From positions 496,001 to 560,000 of the forward strand of contig NZ_JAIWPJ010000001.1 of NCBI RefSeq assembly GCF_020515625.1: a stretch of 64,000 nt of DNA, given 5' to 3'. Made by a program: the position numbers and the translations under genes. The stretch's first letter is position 1, and every line of letters begins with the position of its first letter. Under the pieces are notes generated by a model that worked only from the letters and a program-made list of their open reading frames with translations, did no database searches and was not told the origin of the DNA. This DNA comes from Natrinema amylolyticum. Lineage in GTDB: Archaea > Halobacteriota > Halobacteria > Halobacteriales > Natrialbaceae. Shown here in pieces: positions 27,037 through 35,836 of this stretch.

Positions 27037-27690
27037 TTACTCGCTTCGCGCCGCCGCGACCGCGTCGACGAACGACGCGGCGGTCTCTCGAACGCGATCC
27101 ATGTCGCCGTCGGCGACGGCCGCGTCGTCCACGATGGCACCGCCGGCACCGACGGCCACCGCGCCGGCGTCGAAGAAGTCCGCGACGTTGTCCCGCGAGA
27201 CGCCGCCCGTCGGGACGATGTCGACGTCGCCCAGCGGTCCCGCGAGCGCGCCGATGTGGCCCGGCCCGACCGTCGACGCGGGGAACATCTTGAGGAGATC
27301 CGCGCCGGCCTCCATCGCCGTCACGGCCTCCGTGGGCGTCATGACGCCGGGTGCGACGAGGACGCCGTGTCGGTTGCACGTCCGCACCACGTCCGCGTCG
27401 GTATGTGGCGAGACGACGAACGACGCGCCCGCGTCGATCACGGACTGCGCTGTCGGCGCGTCGAGGACGGTCCCCGCGCCGACGACCGCGTCGGTATCCG
27501 CGAGCTCCCGGTCGACGGCCGCGATCTGCTCGGCCGCGCGGGTCCCGTCCGCCGTGATCTCGAGCGCGTCGACCCCGGCGTCGTGGATCGCGCGGGCGAC
27601 CGGAACGATCTGCTTCTCGTCGATACCGCGGAGCACCGCGATGACGCCGCTGTCGACGATCCGTTCCCTAACCGCTCGCTTTCCGGTCAT
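27037..27690 (-). CDS. eda: KDPG/KHG-type aldolase (Eda family)
   Basis: 217 residues forming a small TIM barrel. IAVLRGI and ALEITADG carry the N-terminal conserved Arg and Glu. DLLKMFPAS contains the Schiff-base Lys, and VPTGGVS is the phosphate loop. It cleaves 2-keto-3-deoxy-6-phosphogluconate (or 4-hydroxy-2-oxoglutarate) to pyruvate and an aldehyde in the cytoplasm. Its place beside TrmB and the maltodextrin genes suggests it ends an Entner-Doudoroff-type glucose route. ATG 27690 overlaps the TGA of a 26-codon upstream ORF (ATGA). Confidence 0.93.
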   Translation of the reverse strand: MTGKRAVRERIVDSGVIAVLRGIDEKQIVPVARAIHDAGVDALEITADGTRAAEQIAAVDRELADTDAVVGAGTVLDAPTAQSVIDAGASFVVSPHTDADVVRTCNRHGVLVAPGVMTPTEAVTAMEAGADLLKMFPASTVGPGHIGALAGPLGDVDIVPTGGVSRDNVADFFDAGAVAVGAGGAIVDDAAVADGDMDRVRETAASFVDAVAAARSE

Positions 27691-27767
27691 GCGTCCGGCC
27701 CTCCCACAGCGGCCGCCGCTCGATACTCGCGTGCGATCCGTCCGGTTCCGTCGACGAGACGTTCCAT
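27687..27767 (-). CDS. Possible 26-residue microprotein coupled to eda
   Basis: ATG 27767 is preceded by GGGGAGG (a strong Shine-Dalgarno match) and by an AAATTTATT box about 33 nt upstream. It opens a 26-codon frame, MERLVDGTGRIAREYR followed by an Ala-rich end. The frame ends in TGA inside the eda start (ATGA overlap). Frame and signals suggest it is translated before eda. It may be a leader, or the frameshifted N-terminus of a longer gene. Confidence 0.4.
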   Translation of the reverse strand: MERLVDGTGRIAREYRAAAAVGGPDA

Positions 27768-27840
27768 CACAGCCTCCCCTGTGTGCTACGTGCTCAATAA
27801 ATTTACTCTCGGTCGAAAAAAGAAATCCATCCTGGAAACC

Positions 27841-28899
27841 TCACTCCTCGAGCGCGCGGATGGTGACCGACTCGGCCTCGTAGTCCTCGAGGAACGCGCC
27901 GGTGCCGCCGACGGTGTACCGCTCGCCGTCGACCTCGAGTTCGAACGCGTTCTCGATCGGCAGCGTCGAGGTGACCGGGCGGACGAGGCTCTGTCGGACG
28001 TCGACGACCTCGCCGGAGAGCGAGGACGGGAGGTCCCGGTCGCCGACCGGCGAGCCGGTGACCGAGGCCTCGATCCGCGTGTCCGTCGCGCGGTGGAGCG
28101 CGATCTGGAAGACGGCGCTCCGGAACCCCTCGTAGGTACAGGGGAGTTCGTTCGGGGTGGTGACGTAGCGCTCTTCCGCGGTCGGCCAGTAGTTCGCCAG
28201 GAACGAGCCGGCGAGGACGGGGGCGAGTTGCTCCTGCGAGATGGAGATCGCCCGCGTGTCGCTCGCGGACGTCGTCAGTATCTGGCTCGGTGCGAGCAGC
28301 CCGTGCCGCCCGTCGACGGTCAGCATCGTCGGCACGAGCGCGTCCCAGGTGCGGACCGTACTGGCCGTCCCGGCCAGCGACGCGATGTCTTGGTCGCCCT
28401 CGGTCGCACCCAGCAGGAGGAGGACGAGCACGCCGCGGTCGACCGTCGCCTCGAGCGTCGACCGGATTCGCGGGAGGACCTCGGCGGGCAGGGAGAGCGT
28501 CACTTCCGTTTCCGCGCCGGCCAGCAAGCTCTCGATCCGCTTGAGTACCGTCTGCCGGGACTTGATCACCTCGAACTGCTCGTCGGAGCGCTCCGTCGTC
28601 GTGTACCGCGATTGCAGCTCCGGTTCGATCTCAGAAACGCTGTCCGTGAGCCGATCGATGACCGTTTCGGGCCGGACGGGCCGGATCACCGTCGGCACCG
28701 CGTGATCGTCGACCTCGACGAACCCGCGGTCCTCGAGTTCCTCGCTGATGCTGTAGACGTAGCGTTTGGACACGTCGGCTGCGTCGGCGATAGTGCTCGC
28801 TTTCGACTCCCCGTGTTCGAGAATCGCGAGATAGGTGTCGGTCTCCTTCTCCGAGAGGCCGAATCGCTCGAGCAACTCGGCGAGCTCGTCGTCGTCCAT
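27841..28899 (-). CDS. trmB: TrmB family sugar-sensing transcriptional regulator
   Basis: 352 residues. An N-terminal winged helix (LLERFGLSEKETDTYLAILE ... SKRYVYSISEELEDRGFV) is followed by a coiled segment. The TrmB ligand-binding domain includes LANYWPTAEERYVTTPNELP and, near the end, FELEVDGERYTVGGTGAF. TrmB proteins bind maltose or glucose and control sugar transport and glycolysis/gluconeogenesis genes. Divergent from the GH15 gene and flanked by eda, so it is the obvious local regulator of the 27-38 kb cluster. Confidence 0.95.
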   Translation of the reverse strand: MDDDELAELLERFGLSEKETDTYLAILEHGESKASTIADAADVSKRYVYSISEELEDRGFVEVDDHAVPTVIRPVRPETVIDRLTDSVSEIEPELQSRYTTTERSDEQFEVIKSRQTVLKRIESLLAGAETEVTLSLPAEVLPRIRSTLEATVDRGVLVLLLLGATEGDQDIASLAGTASTVRTWDALVPTMLTVDGRHGLLAPSQILTTSASDTRAISISQEQLAPVLAGSFLANYWPTAEERYVTTPNELPCTYEGFRSAVFQIALHRATDTRIEASVTGSPVGDRDLPSSLSGEVVDVRQSLVRPVTSTLPIENAFELEVDGERYTVGGTGAFLEDYEAESVTIRALEE

Positions 28900-29089
28900 G
28901 TATATTCAGTACATCAGAGATTACGCGGTCAGTGTAAAATATGCTCGGTCCGGTCGCCCCGTTCGAGCCGCTCGCCGACGGCCGGCCCGAACCGCGTCGT
29001 TCGGTCGCGACGCCCGCCGTCGCGACTCAGAAAAGTGGGAATACATATTTCAACAAAGTTTATTGCCTCGGGAGCGAACTGTGAGAACG

Positions 29090-31126
29090 ATGGAACTACA
29101 CGGTGCCCTCAACGATTTCAAGCGGTCGCAGGGGGATCCACGGCGGTTTCCCGGCGAGCGCAGGTCGACGACGGGGCTCTTCTCCGGACTCGACGAACGG
29201 CTCGTTCACGTCGCTCCCGACGGATCGATCAGGGACTACTCCTACCCGCTCTCCGGACTCGCCGGCATCGAACGCTCCCGATTCGGGCTCGAGCGGGACG
29301 GCGACGTCCACTGGTTCGACGCCGACGGCGACCAGCGCTACGTCGACGACACTGCGGTCGTCGAGACGACGCACGCGGTCGGCGATGCGACCTGCGTGCA
29401 GTACGACCTCACGATCGGACGGCTCCACCTGACGCACTTCGCACTCGAGGGGGAGGACGGAGCCGCCGCCGACGTCACTCTCCGCGCGTGCATCGGATTC
29501 GCACCGGACGGGCGAGCGGGACGCGTCGGACAGCTCTGGCACGGAGACGCCGTCGAGGTACACCACGACACCGAACACGACTTCCTCGCGGCCTCGACGG
29601 AGCTGTCCGCGACGGGGCAGGTCCCAGAGCGGTTCGCGGAGCTACTCGCGGCCGAGCCAGTCGACTTTCCGCGATCACCGACCGACGATCGCTACGAGGA
29701 GGCGCGCCTCAGCCCGATCGCGATGACCGAACTCGAACTCACCGGCTCGTCCCCGAGCGCGACCATCGCGACGCTGCTCGCCGACGGCGACCGCACCGAT
29801 GCGCTCGAGCGCGTTCGGACCGCCGCGGCCGACTACGCCGACGGCGGGGCGGTGCTCGAGGCGGGCCGCGGCCAAGCTCGCGACCGGCTCCCCGATCCAG
29901 ATGGCATCGAGGGCGGCCTCGCGGACCTCCGTGCGCTCGCGCTGTTGCGTGCGCCGACCGGTGCGCGGATGGCCGGCCCCGAGTTCGATCCGTTCTACCG
30001 GTACTCCGGCGGCTACGGCTATACCTGGTTCCGCGACGACGCCGAAATCGCCGGGTTCCTGCTCGAGGCCGATCGCCGGCTGGCCCTCGGACTCGAGGAG
30101 TGGCACGCGAAGAGCGCCCGCTTCTACGTCGACACGCAGCTCGCCGACGGTACCTGGCCCCATCGGGTGTGGCCGCACAACGGGGCGCTCGCCCCGGGCT
30201 GGGCGCACGGCCGCGTCGAAGACGGCGACTCCGAGGAGTACCAGGCCGACCAGACGGCGAGCGTCGCGTCGTTTCTCGCGACGTACCTCCGTCGCGTCGA
30301 TGCCGACGACGAAGCGGTGCGGGAGGCGCTCGTGGCCGCCCTCGACGGGTTAGACGACTCCCTCGATGCCGACGGTCTCCCCGGACGCGTCCAGAACGCC
30401 TGGGAGAACATGACCGGGCGGTTCGCGCACACGACGGCGACGTTCCTCGAGGCCTACGCGGCGATCGCTCGAGCCCCGGTCGACGAGTCGCTCGCGGCTC
30501 GCGCCCGAGAACGGGCGGCGACCGTCTACGAGGCCCTCGACGATCTCTGGGTGCCCGAGCGCGGCGTCTACGCGATGCGCGTCGACGACGGTGACGTCGA
30601 CGACCGACTCGACGGGAGCACGCTCGCGCTGGTCGGGGCCCACCGGGCGTACGATGCGCTCGAGGGTGTCGACGATGAGCGACTCGACCGTCTCGTCTCC
30701 CACGTCGAGACGACGCTGGACGGCCTCTCTCGGAACCCGGACGGACCAGTCGAGGGGCTCGCTCGCTTCGAGGGCGACCCCTGGCGAGTCCGCGAGCAGG
30801 ACGTCCCAAAGATCTGGACCGTGACGACGGCCTGGGGGGCACACGCCGCCGTCGAACTCGGCGACCTCCTCGCGGCGAACGGCCGCGGGGAGGCAGAGGC
30901 GTTCCACGAGCGCGGTCGCACCCTGCTGGCGCTCGTCGGGCCGGGCGGCGCGCTCCGCCGGGCCGGCGGCTATCTCCCCGAACAGGTGTTCGACGACGGC
31001 ACGCCGGACAGCGCGACGCCGCTGGGCTGGCCCCACGCCATCCGGCTCGCGACGGCGAGTTCGCTCGCGGAGTCCGCGTCGCCCGCGCTCGCGGACGCCG
31101 AGGACCGCGCACCGCTGCAGGACTGA
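29090..31126 (+). CDS. Glucan 1,4-alpha-glucosidase (GH15)
   Basis: 678 residues. The N-terminal beta domain (FPGERRSTTGLFSGLDERLV) precedes an alpha/alpha toroid with GYGYTWFRDDAEIAGFLLEA, WPHRVWPHNGALAPGW and EEYQADQTASVASFLATY. These match GH15 substrate-binding and catalytic-Glu surroundings. There is no signal peptide, so it acts in the cytoplasm on imported maltodextrins, releasing glucose. ATG 29090 follows a TTTATTG-containing AT-rich stretch in the shared promoter region with trmB. Confidence 0.92.
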   Translation: MELHGALNDFKRSQGDPRRFPGERRSTTGLFSGLDERLVHVAPDGSIRDYSYPLSGLAGIERSRFGLERDGDVHWFDADGDQRYVDDTAVVETTHAVGDATCVQYDLTIGRLHLTHFALEGEDGAAADVTLRACIGFAPDGRAGRVGQLWHGDAVEVHHDTEHDFLAASTELSATGQVPERFAELLAAEPVDFPRSPTDDRYEEARLSPIAMTELELTGSSPSATIATLLADGDRTDALERVRTAAADYADGGAVLEAGRGQARDRLPDPDGIEGGLADLRALALLRAPTGARMAGPEFDPFYRYSGGYGYTWFRDDAEIAGFLLEADRRLALGLEEWHAKSARFYVDTQLADGTWPHRVWPHNGALAPGWAHGRVEDGDSEEYQADQTASVASFLATYLRRVDADDEAVREALVAALDGLDDSLDADGLPGRVQNAWENMTGRFAHTTATFLEAYAAIARAPVDESLAARARERAATVYEALDDLWVPERGVYAMRVDDGDVDDRLDGSTLALVGAHRAYDALEGVDDERLDRLVSHVETTLDGLSRNPDGPVEGLARFEGDPWRVREQDVPKIWTVTTAWGAHAAVELGDLLAANGRGEAEAFHERGRTLLALVGPGGALRRAGGYLPEQVFDDGTPDSATPLGWPHAIRLATASSLAESASPALADAEDRAPLQD

Positions 31127-31217
31127 GTCGTCGAGTCCGCTTTTTCGTCGTAGCGGCTACCTCTCTGGAGCGAAGCGGAAGTGACCGGAAAACGAGCCCG
31201 AGAGGGTGCTGTTCGCG

Positions 31218-32354
31218 TCAGGACGTGACCGTCGGCGCAGCGCGTTCGCGCGTCAGGACGTTGCGACCGGTCTCGGGATCGAACAGGTGGACGTCCGATT
31301 CGTCGAACGTGAGCGTCACTCGATCGCCCGGCTCGAGGCGCACGTCCGAGTCGACGCGGGCGATGAACTCGGTGGGCAGATCGAGGTGGAGGAAGTTGTC
31401 GGAGCCGACGGGTTCGACGACGTCGATGGCCGCCGTGATCGAGTCGGCCGCGCCCTCGTCGGTGACCGAGACGTTCTCCGGCCGGATGCCGAGCGTGTAC
31501 TGACTCGCGTCGAGATCGTCCCCGTGGCGGTCGATGTACGCCGCCGAGAGGTCGAACTCGAACCCGCCGTCGGGACCGGTCAGGTGGAGCCGATCGCCGT
31601 CGGACTCGACGGCGACGTCGACGAAGTTCATCGACGGCGAGCCGACGAAGCCGCCGACGAACTCGTTGACCGGGTTCTCGTAGACCTCGGTCGGCTTCCC
31701 CTGTTGCTGGAGTTCGCCGCCGTCAAGGATGACGATCCGGTCGCCCATCGTCATCGCCTCGTGTTGGTCGTGCGTGACGTAGACGGCGGTGATTCCGAGT
31801 TCGTTCTGGAGCCGCTGGATCTCCGCGCGCATGCTCGTCCGAAGCTTGGCGTCGAGGTTGCTGAGCGGCTCGTCGAACAGGAACAGGTCCGGCTCCCTGA
31901 CGATCGCGCGACCGAGCGCGACGCGCTGTTTCTGACCGCCGGAGAGCTCGTCGGGCTTGTCCTCGAGGAGGTTCTCGATGTCCATCATCTCGGCCGTGTC
32001 GACGACGCGGCGCTCGCGCTCGGACTCGCTCAGATCGGTGCTCATCCGGAGCCCGAACGCCATGTTCTCGAAGACGGTCTTGTGGGGATACAGCGCGTAG
32101 TTCTGGAACACCATCGCGACGTCCCGGTTCTTCGCGTGGACGTCCGTGACGTCCTCGTCGCCGATCCGGATTCGCCCGGACGTCGACTGCTCGAGCCCGG
32201 CCAACATCCGCAGCGTCGTCGTCTTTCCACAGCCCGACGGGCCGACCACGGTCACGAACTCGCCGTCTTCGATCTCGAGGTCGAGATCGTTGACGGCGAC
32301 GACCGACCCGGCGTCGTATTCCTTCCGCAGCGATTCGACCGTTACTCGTGCCAT
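31218..32354 (-). CDS. Sugar ABC transporter ATPase (MalK/UgpC-like)
   Basis: 378 residues. Walker A is GPSGCGKTTT, the Q-loop VFQNYALYPHKTV, the signature LSGGQKQRVALGRA, Walker B LFLFDEPLSNLD and the H-loop VYVTHDQHEA. A C-terminal OB-like regulatory domain has LGIRPENVSV. It powers the importer encoded by the next three genes. It is transcribed divergently from them across a 297-nt spacer. ATG 32354 has a GTTTTACG box about 27 nt upstream. Confidence 0.96.
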   Translation of the reverse strand: MARVTVESLRKEYDAGSVVAVNDLDLEIEDGEFVTVVGPSGCGKTTTLRMLAGLEQSTSGRIRIGDEDVTDVHAKNRDVAMVFQNYALYPHKTVFENMAFGLRMSTDLSESERERRVVDTAEMMDIENLLEDKPDELSGGQKQRVALGRAIVREPDLFLFDEPLSNLDAKLRTSMRAEIQRLQNELGITAVYVTHDQHEAMTMGDRIVILDGGELQQQGKPTEVYENPVNEFVGGFVGSPSMNFVDVAVESDGDRLHLTGPDGGFEFDLSAAYIDRHGDDLDASQYTLGIRPENVSVTDEGAADSITAAIDVVEPVGSDNFLHLDLPTEFIARVDSDVRLEPGDRVTLTFDESDVHLFDPETGRNVLTRERAAPTVTS

Positions 32355-32651
32355 TTCCCTGTTCGTTCGGCGAGGGTGCGTAAAACCTTTTCCCAAAATT
32401 TGGAATCTGAGAAGTAATATTACACCAAATATATTGCCGTTTGCCGTTCGCGAGACGATCGGGCTCTCAGCCGAGCGAATGCGACGCCCGATAGCGAAAT
32501 CGGAACTCATCTGGAAGACAGACTGAACCGGATCGTGGTTCCGAAACGGCCGATATGAGTGCTTTGCTGCTCACTACGGTGATCCGATCGCTCCAGCGAG
32601 GCGGCATCCTAACAACTAAATATGTGAAGATATTATTCATCACTGTTTGCC
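32355..32651. promoter_or_regulatory. Divergent promoter region between MalK-like and binding-protein genes
   Basis: A GGTTTTACG box near 32376-32384 serves the minus-strand ATPase. AACTAAATATG near 32613-32623 probably serves the plus-strand lipoprotein gene. Candidate operators are the palindrome CCAAA-A-TTTGG (32394-32404) and GTA-ATAT-TACACCA (32415-32428). The latter shares its TACACCA half-site and 4-nt spacing with the inverted repeat upstream of the GH13 gene. TrmB binding is an inference. Confidence 0.5.
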
Positions 32652-33866
32652 ATGACACTGTATCGCAGGAACGCACTCAAGGGTATCGGCGGGATGACGA
32701 CGCTGACGGTCGCGGGGTGTCTCGGGGGACTGCTCGGCGGCGGTGACCAGGGGACGACGCTGTGGACGCAGTTCGAAGAGGGCGAGGAGAGCTCCCTCGA
32801 GGAGCACCTCGGTACGTTCAACGAGGGACGGGACGACGCGATGAACTCCGAGAACATCTCGGAGATGGAATCGCAACTCGAGACGGCGTTACCGGCGGGC
32901 AACGGACCACACACGTTCGCGTGGGCCCACGATTGGATCGGTCAGTACCACGACCAGGACTTCGTCTACGACGCCGCCGACGATATCGACGTCGACCTCG
33001 AGAGCACGTTTACCGAGGCCGCCGCACAGGCGGTTCAGTGGGACGGTGCGGTACACGGTCTCCCCTACGCGGCAGAGACCGTTTCGCTCATGTACAATCC
33101 GGATCTGGTTGACGGACCGCCGGAGACGCTCTCGGAGATGGTCGCGGTAATGGAGGACCACCACGATCCGGACAACAACCAGTACGGGCTCTCGGTTCCC
33201 GCGATCGAGACCTACTTCGTCAGCGCGTTCTTGAACGCGTTCGGCGGCACCGTCTTCGACGAGGAGAGCGGCGAACTCGGCATCGAGGACGACGCGTTCA
33301 TCGAGGGCATCGAACTCCTCGAGGACGCTATTTGGCCCTACGTCTCTGCGGATCCGACGTACGAACCGCAGATAGCGACGTTTTCGGAGGGGAACGCGCC
33401 GTACGCGATTAACGGCCCGTGGCAGGTCAGCGGCTTCCGCGAGGCCGGTGTCGACGCGACCGTCGCGGCGCTTCCCGACATCGACGGTGGGGAACCGTCA
33501 CCGTACACGGGCGTCCAGACGTGGTACTTCACGACGCAACTCGAGAGCGCGGACGATACCGCGCTCGAGACGACCCTCGAGTGGGCCGAGTGGTACACGA
33601 CTACCGAGGACGTGATCCTGAGCAACGCACAGGACCACGGACTGATCCCGGTTCATCAGGAGTACGCGCAGTCCGACGAGCTCGGCGACGACGTCGAAGC
33701 GTTCGCCGAGGCCGTCGAAACGGGCGTTCCCCTCCCGACCGATCCACGAATCGGTGACGTCTGGACACCGCTCAAGGACGGGCTCCAGCGGGTCTTCAAC
33801 GGCCAGGCGAGCGCCGAGGAATCGATGGCGACTGCCGCCGAAGAAATCCGGGGTCGCTGGGACTAA
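32652..33866 (+). CDS. Maltodextrin-type ABC transporter substrate-binding lipoprotein
   Basis: 404 residues. The N-terminus YRRNALKGIGGMTTLTVAGCLGG combines a twin-arginine signal with a lipobox, so a lipid-anchored Cys at about 23 is likely. The mature protein is a type 1 sugar-binding fold (LWTQFEEGE, DWIGQYHDQDF, WDGAVHGLPYAAETVSLMYNP). Segments such as NAPYAINGPWQVSGF match maltose-binding proteins. It captures malto-oligosaccharides outside the membrane and delivers them to the two permeases that follow. Confidence 0.94.
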   Translation: MTLYRRNALKGIGGMTTLTVAGCLGGLLGGGDQGTTLWTQFEEGEESSLEEHLGTFNEGRDDAMNSENISEMESQLETALPAGNGPHTFAWAHDWIGQYHDQDFVYDAADDIDVDLESTFTEAAAQAVQWDGAVHGLPYAAETVSLMYNPDLVDGPPETLSEMVAVMEDHHDPDNNQYGLSVPAIETYFVSAFLNAFGGTVFDEESGELGIEDDAFIEGIELLEDAIWPYVSADPTYEPQIATFSEGNAPYAINGPWQVSGFREAGVDATVAALPDIDGGEPSPYTGVQTWYFTTQLESADDTALETTLEWAEWYTTTEDVILSNAQDHGLIPVHQEYAQSDELGDDVEAFAEAVETGVPLPTDPRIGDVWTPLKDGLQRVFNGQASAEESMATAAEEIRGRWD

Positions 33867-33892
33867 CTGACTGCGTTTGGCACCTCAATCCC

Positions 33893-34906
33893 ATGTCTAC
33901 ATCGTCATTTCTCAGACGGGTATCCGAACGCGGTCGGCGGCGACTGCCGGCCGGCCTCCGGGAGTACGATCTGTTCGGGCTCTTGCTCGTGTTACCCGGC
34001 GTCGTCCTGTTCGGCTCGTTCATGCTGTTCCCGATCACGTTCCTGGTCTACCTGTCGGTGACCGACGCGACTCACGCCGGAACGGTCATCGGGGGCGGCT
34101 CGAGCGTGATCGGGCTCGACAACTACGTCGAGCTCTTTTCGGATTCGCAGTTCTGGACGTCGCTCGGGGTCACCTGGCTGTTCGTGGCAGTGAGCCTCGC
34201 GATCAAGATCGTGCTCTCGCTCGGACTCGCGATGGTCCTCACTCACGGCCGCGTGCTCGGAAAACGGTTTCTCCGGGCCGCGGTCATCATCCCGATGGGG
34301 TTCCCGACGATCTTCACGATCACGGTCTGGCGGGGCATATTCAGCGGCGCTCGGTTCGGGCCGCTGAACGAACTGCTCTACAAGTACAACGACGCCGTGC
34401 TCTCACTCACGGGCCTGTTCGATGTCGCTGCGCCGGAGTTGCTGCTGCTTGAGTTACCGATCGGATGGCTCAGCGGGCGGTGGAGTTCGTTCTTCGCCTA
34501 CGTCACGACGGAGGTCTGGCTGGCGTATCCGTTCATGGTGATCATCATCGTGAGCGCGCTGCAGGACGTCTCGGCGGAGCTCCACGACGCGGCGAAAGTC
34601 GACGGCGCTGGCTTCCTGAACCGGTTCCGTCACGTCACGCTTCCGTCGATCAAACGCCCGGTCATGTTCGGATCGATCCTGACCGCGGCGACCTCGTTTC
34701 AGCAGTTCCTCGTTCCGTGGATCTTCAACCAGGGCGGTCCCTCTCGCCAGAACGAACTCATCATCGTCTACGGCTTCCGGGAGGCGACCGAACTCAACGA
34801 GTACGCGTTCGGATCCGCGATTATGGTCACGGCGATCGCGTTCATCGGCGCGTTCATGTGGCTCGCAGTGAAGAAAGGTGACCTCGCCGAAGGGGTGAAC
34901 TCGTAA
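33893..34906 (+). CDS. Sugar ABC transporter permease (MalF-like)
   Basis: 337 residues with about seven hydrophobic helices. The EAA loop is SALQDVSAELHDAAKVDGAGFLNRF, the ATPase-contact motif of binding-protein-dependent importers. A periplasm-side loop with GPSRQNELII lies near the end. It starts 26 nt after the lipoprotein gene, and its stop overlaps the next ATG (TAATG), so the three genes form one operon. Confidence 0.95.
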   Translation: MSTSSFLRRVSERGRRRLPAGLREYDLFGLLLVLPGVVLFGSFMLFPITFLVYLSVTDATHAGTVIGGGSSVIGLDNYVELFSDSQFWTSLGVTWLFVAVSLAIKIVLSLGLAMVLTHGRVLGKRFLRAAVIIPMGFPTIFTITVWRGIFSGARFGPLNELLYKYNDAVLSLTGLFDVAAPELLLLELPIGWLSGRWSSFFAYVTTEVWLAYPFMVIIIVSALQDVSAELHDAAKVDGAGFLNRFRHVTLPSIKRPVMFGSILTAATSFQQFLVPWIFNQGGPSRQNELIIVYGFREATELNEYAFGSAIMVTAIAFIGAFMWLAVKKGDLAEGVNS

Positions 34907-35808
34907 TGACAGCATCTGACGCAGAGACGCGGTCCGACGAACAGGCCGAGAGTAGCGGGCGGAATCCGCTGGACATCGCCAAGACGGTCGCCGCGACCGG
35001 CGGCGCAGTCGGGATCCTGGTGGTCCTCATGTTCCCCGTCTACTGGATCTTCACGGCCTCGCTCTCACAGGGGACCGGACTGATGAGCTCCAAAGGGATC
35101 TTCGCCGATCCGGCCACCTACAACCTCGAGGCCTACCGCTGGGTGCTCTTCGAGTCGGACTTCCGCGACGCGCTGGTCAACAGCCTGGTCGTCGTCTTCG
35201 TGACCGTCAGCGTCTCGATGTCGGTGGTCATTCCGGGCGCGTACGCGCTCTCGCGGCGAAGCTTCGTCGGTCGAGAGAAGGTCCTCTACGGCTACGTCCT
35301 GTTCACGCAGGTCGGAGCCGGCCTCTCGGTCGCGACGCTCGTCGCGCTGTACGCCCTGTTCGTCAACCTCGGGCTGAGCGACAGCCTCCTGGTGCTCGGG
35401 CTGTTCTACGCCGCGGGGGCGATCCCGTTCAACACGTGGTTGCTCAAGACCTTCATGGACAACATCCCCGTCTCCTACGAGGAGGCGGCGATCGTCGACG
35501 GTGCGGGCCGGTGGGACGTCATCCGGGAGGTGATCCTCCCGCTGTCGAAACCCGGAATCGCCGTCGTCCTGGTCTTCACCTTCCTGGCGGGGTGGAACGA
35601 GTTCATCGTCGCCCGGACGCTACTCAGTCCGGACAATTACACGCTCTCGGTCGAACTCTACTCGCTCGCGACGGCCGGCCGGTACGAGACGCCGTGGACC
35701 GAGTTCTCGGCGTTCGCGATCCTGTTCGCGATGCCGGTCGCGATCATCTACTTCTTCGCACAGAGTTACGTCGAGAGCGGCCTCTCCTTCGGCGGCATGG
35801 AGGGGTGA
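34906..35808 (+). CDS. Sugar ABC transporter permease (MalG-like)
   Basis: 300 residues with six hydrophobic helices after a charged N-terminus. The EAA loop reads IPVSYEEAAIVDGAGRWDVIREVILPLSKPG, and the C-terminus ends QSYVESGLSFGGMEG, both typical of MalG-type permeases. It pairs with the preceding MalF-like protein to form the channel. Confidence 0.95.
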   Translation: MTASDAETRSDEQAESSGRNPLDIAKTVAATGGAVGILVVLMFPVYWIFTASLSQGTGLMSSKGIFADPATYNLEAYRWVLFESDFRDALVNSLVVVFVTVSVSMSVVIPGAYALSRRSFVGREKVLYGYVLFTQVGAGLSVATLVALYALFVNLGLSDSLLVLGLFYAAGAIPFNTWLLKTFMDNIPVSYEEAAIVDGAGRWDVIREVILPLSKPGIAVVLVFTFLAGWNEFIVARTLLSPDNYTLSVELYSLATAGRYETPWTEFSAFAILFAMPVAIIYFFAQSYVESGLSFGGMEG

Positions 35809-35836
35809 ACCGGCTCAATCTTCGCTTCGCCGTCGG

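Noticed and set aside
27010-30594. 1194-codon open frame on the plus strand
   Set aside because: It runs antisense to eda and trmB and out of frame with the GH15 gene. Its translation is Arg-rich and low complexity, the usual shadow in GC-rich haloarchaeal DNA.
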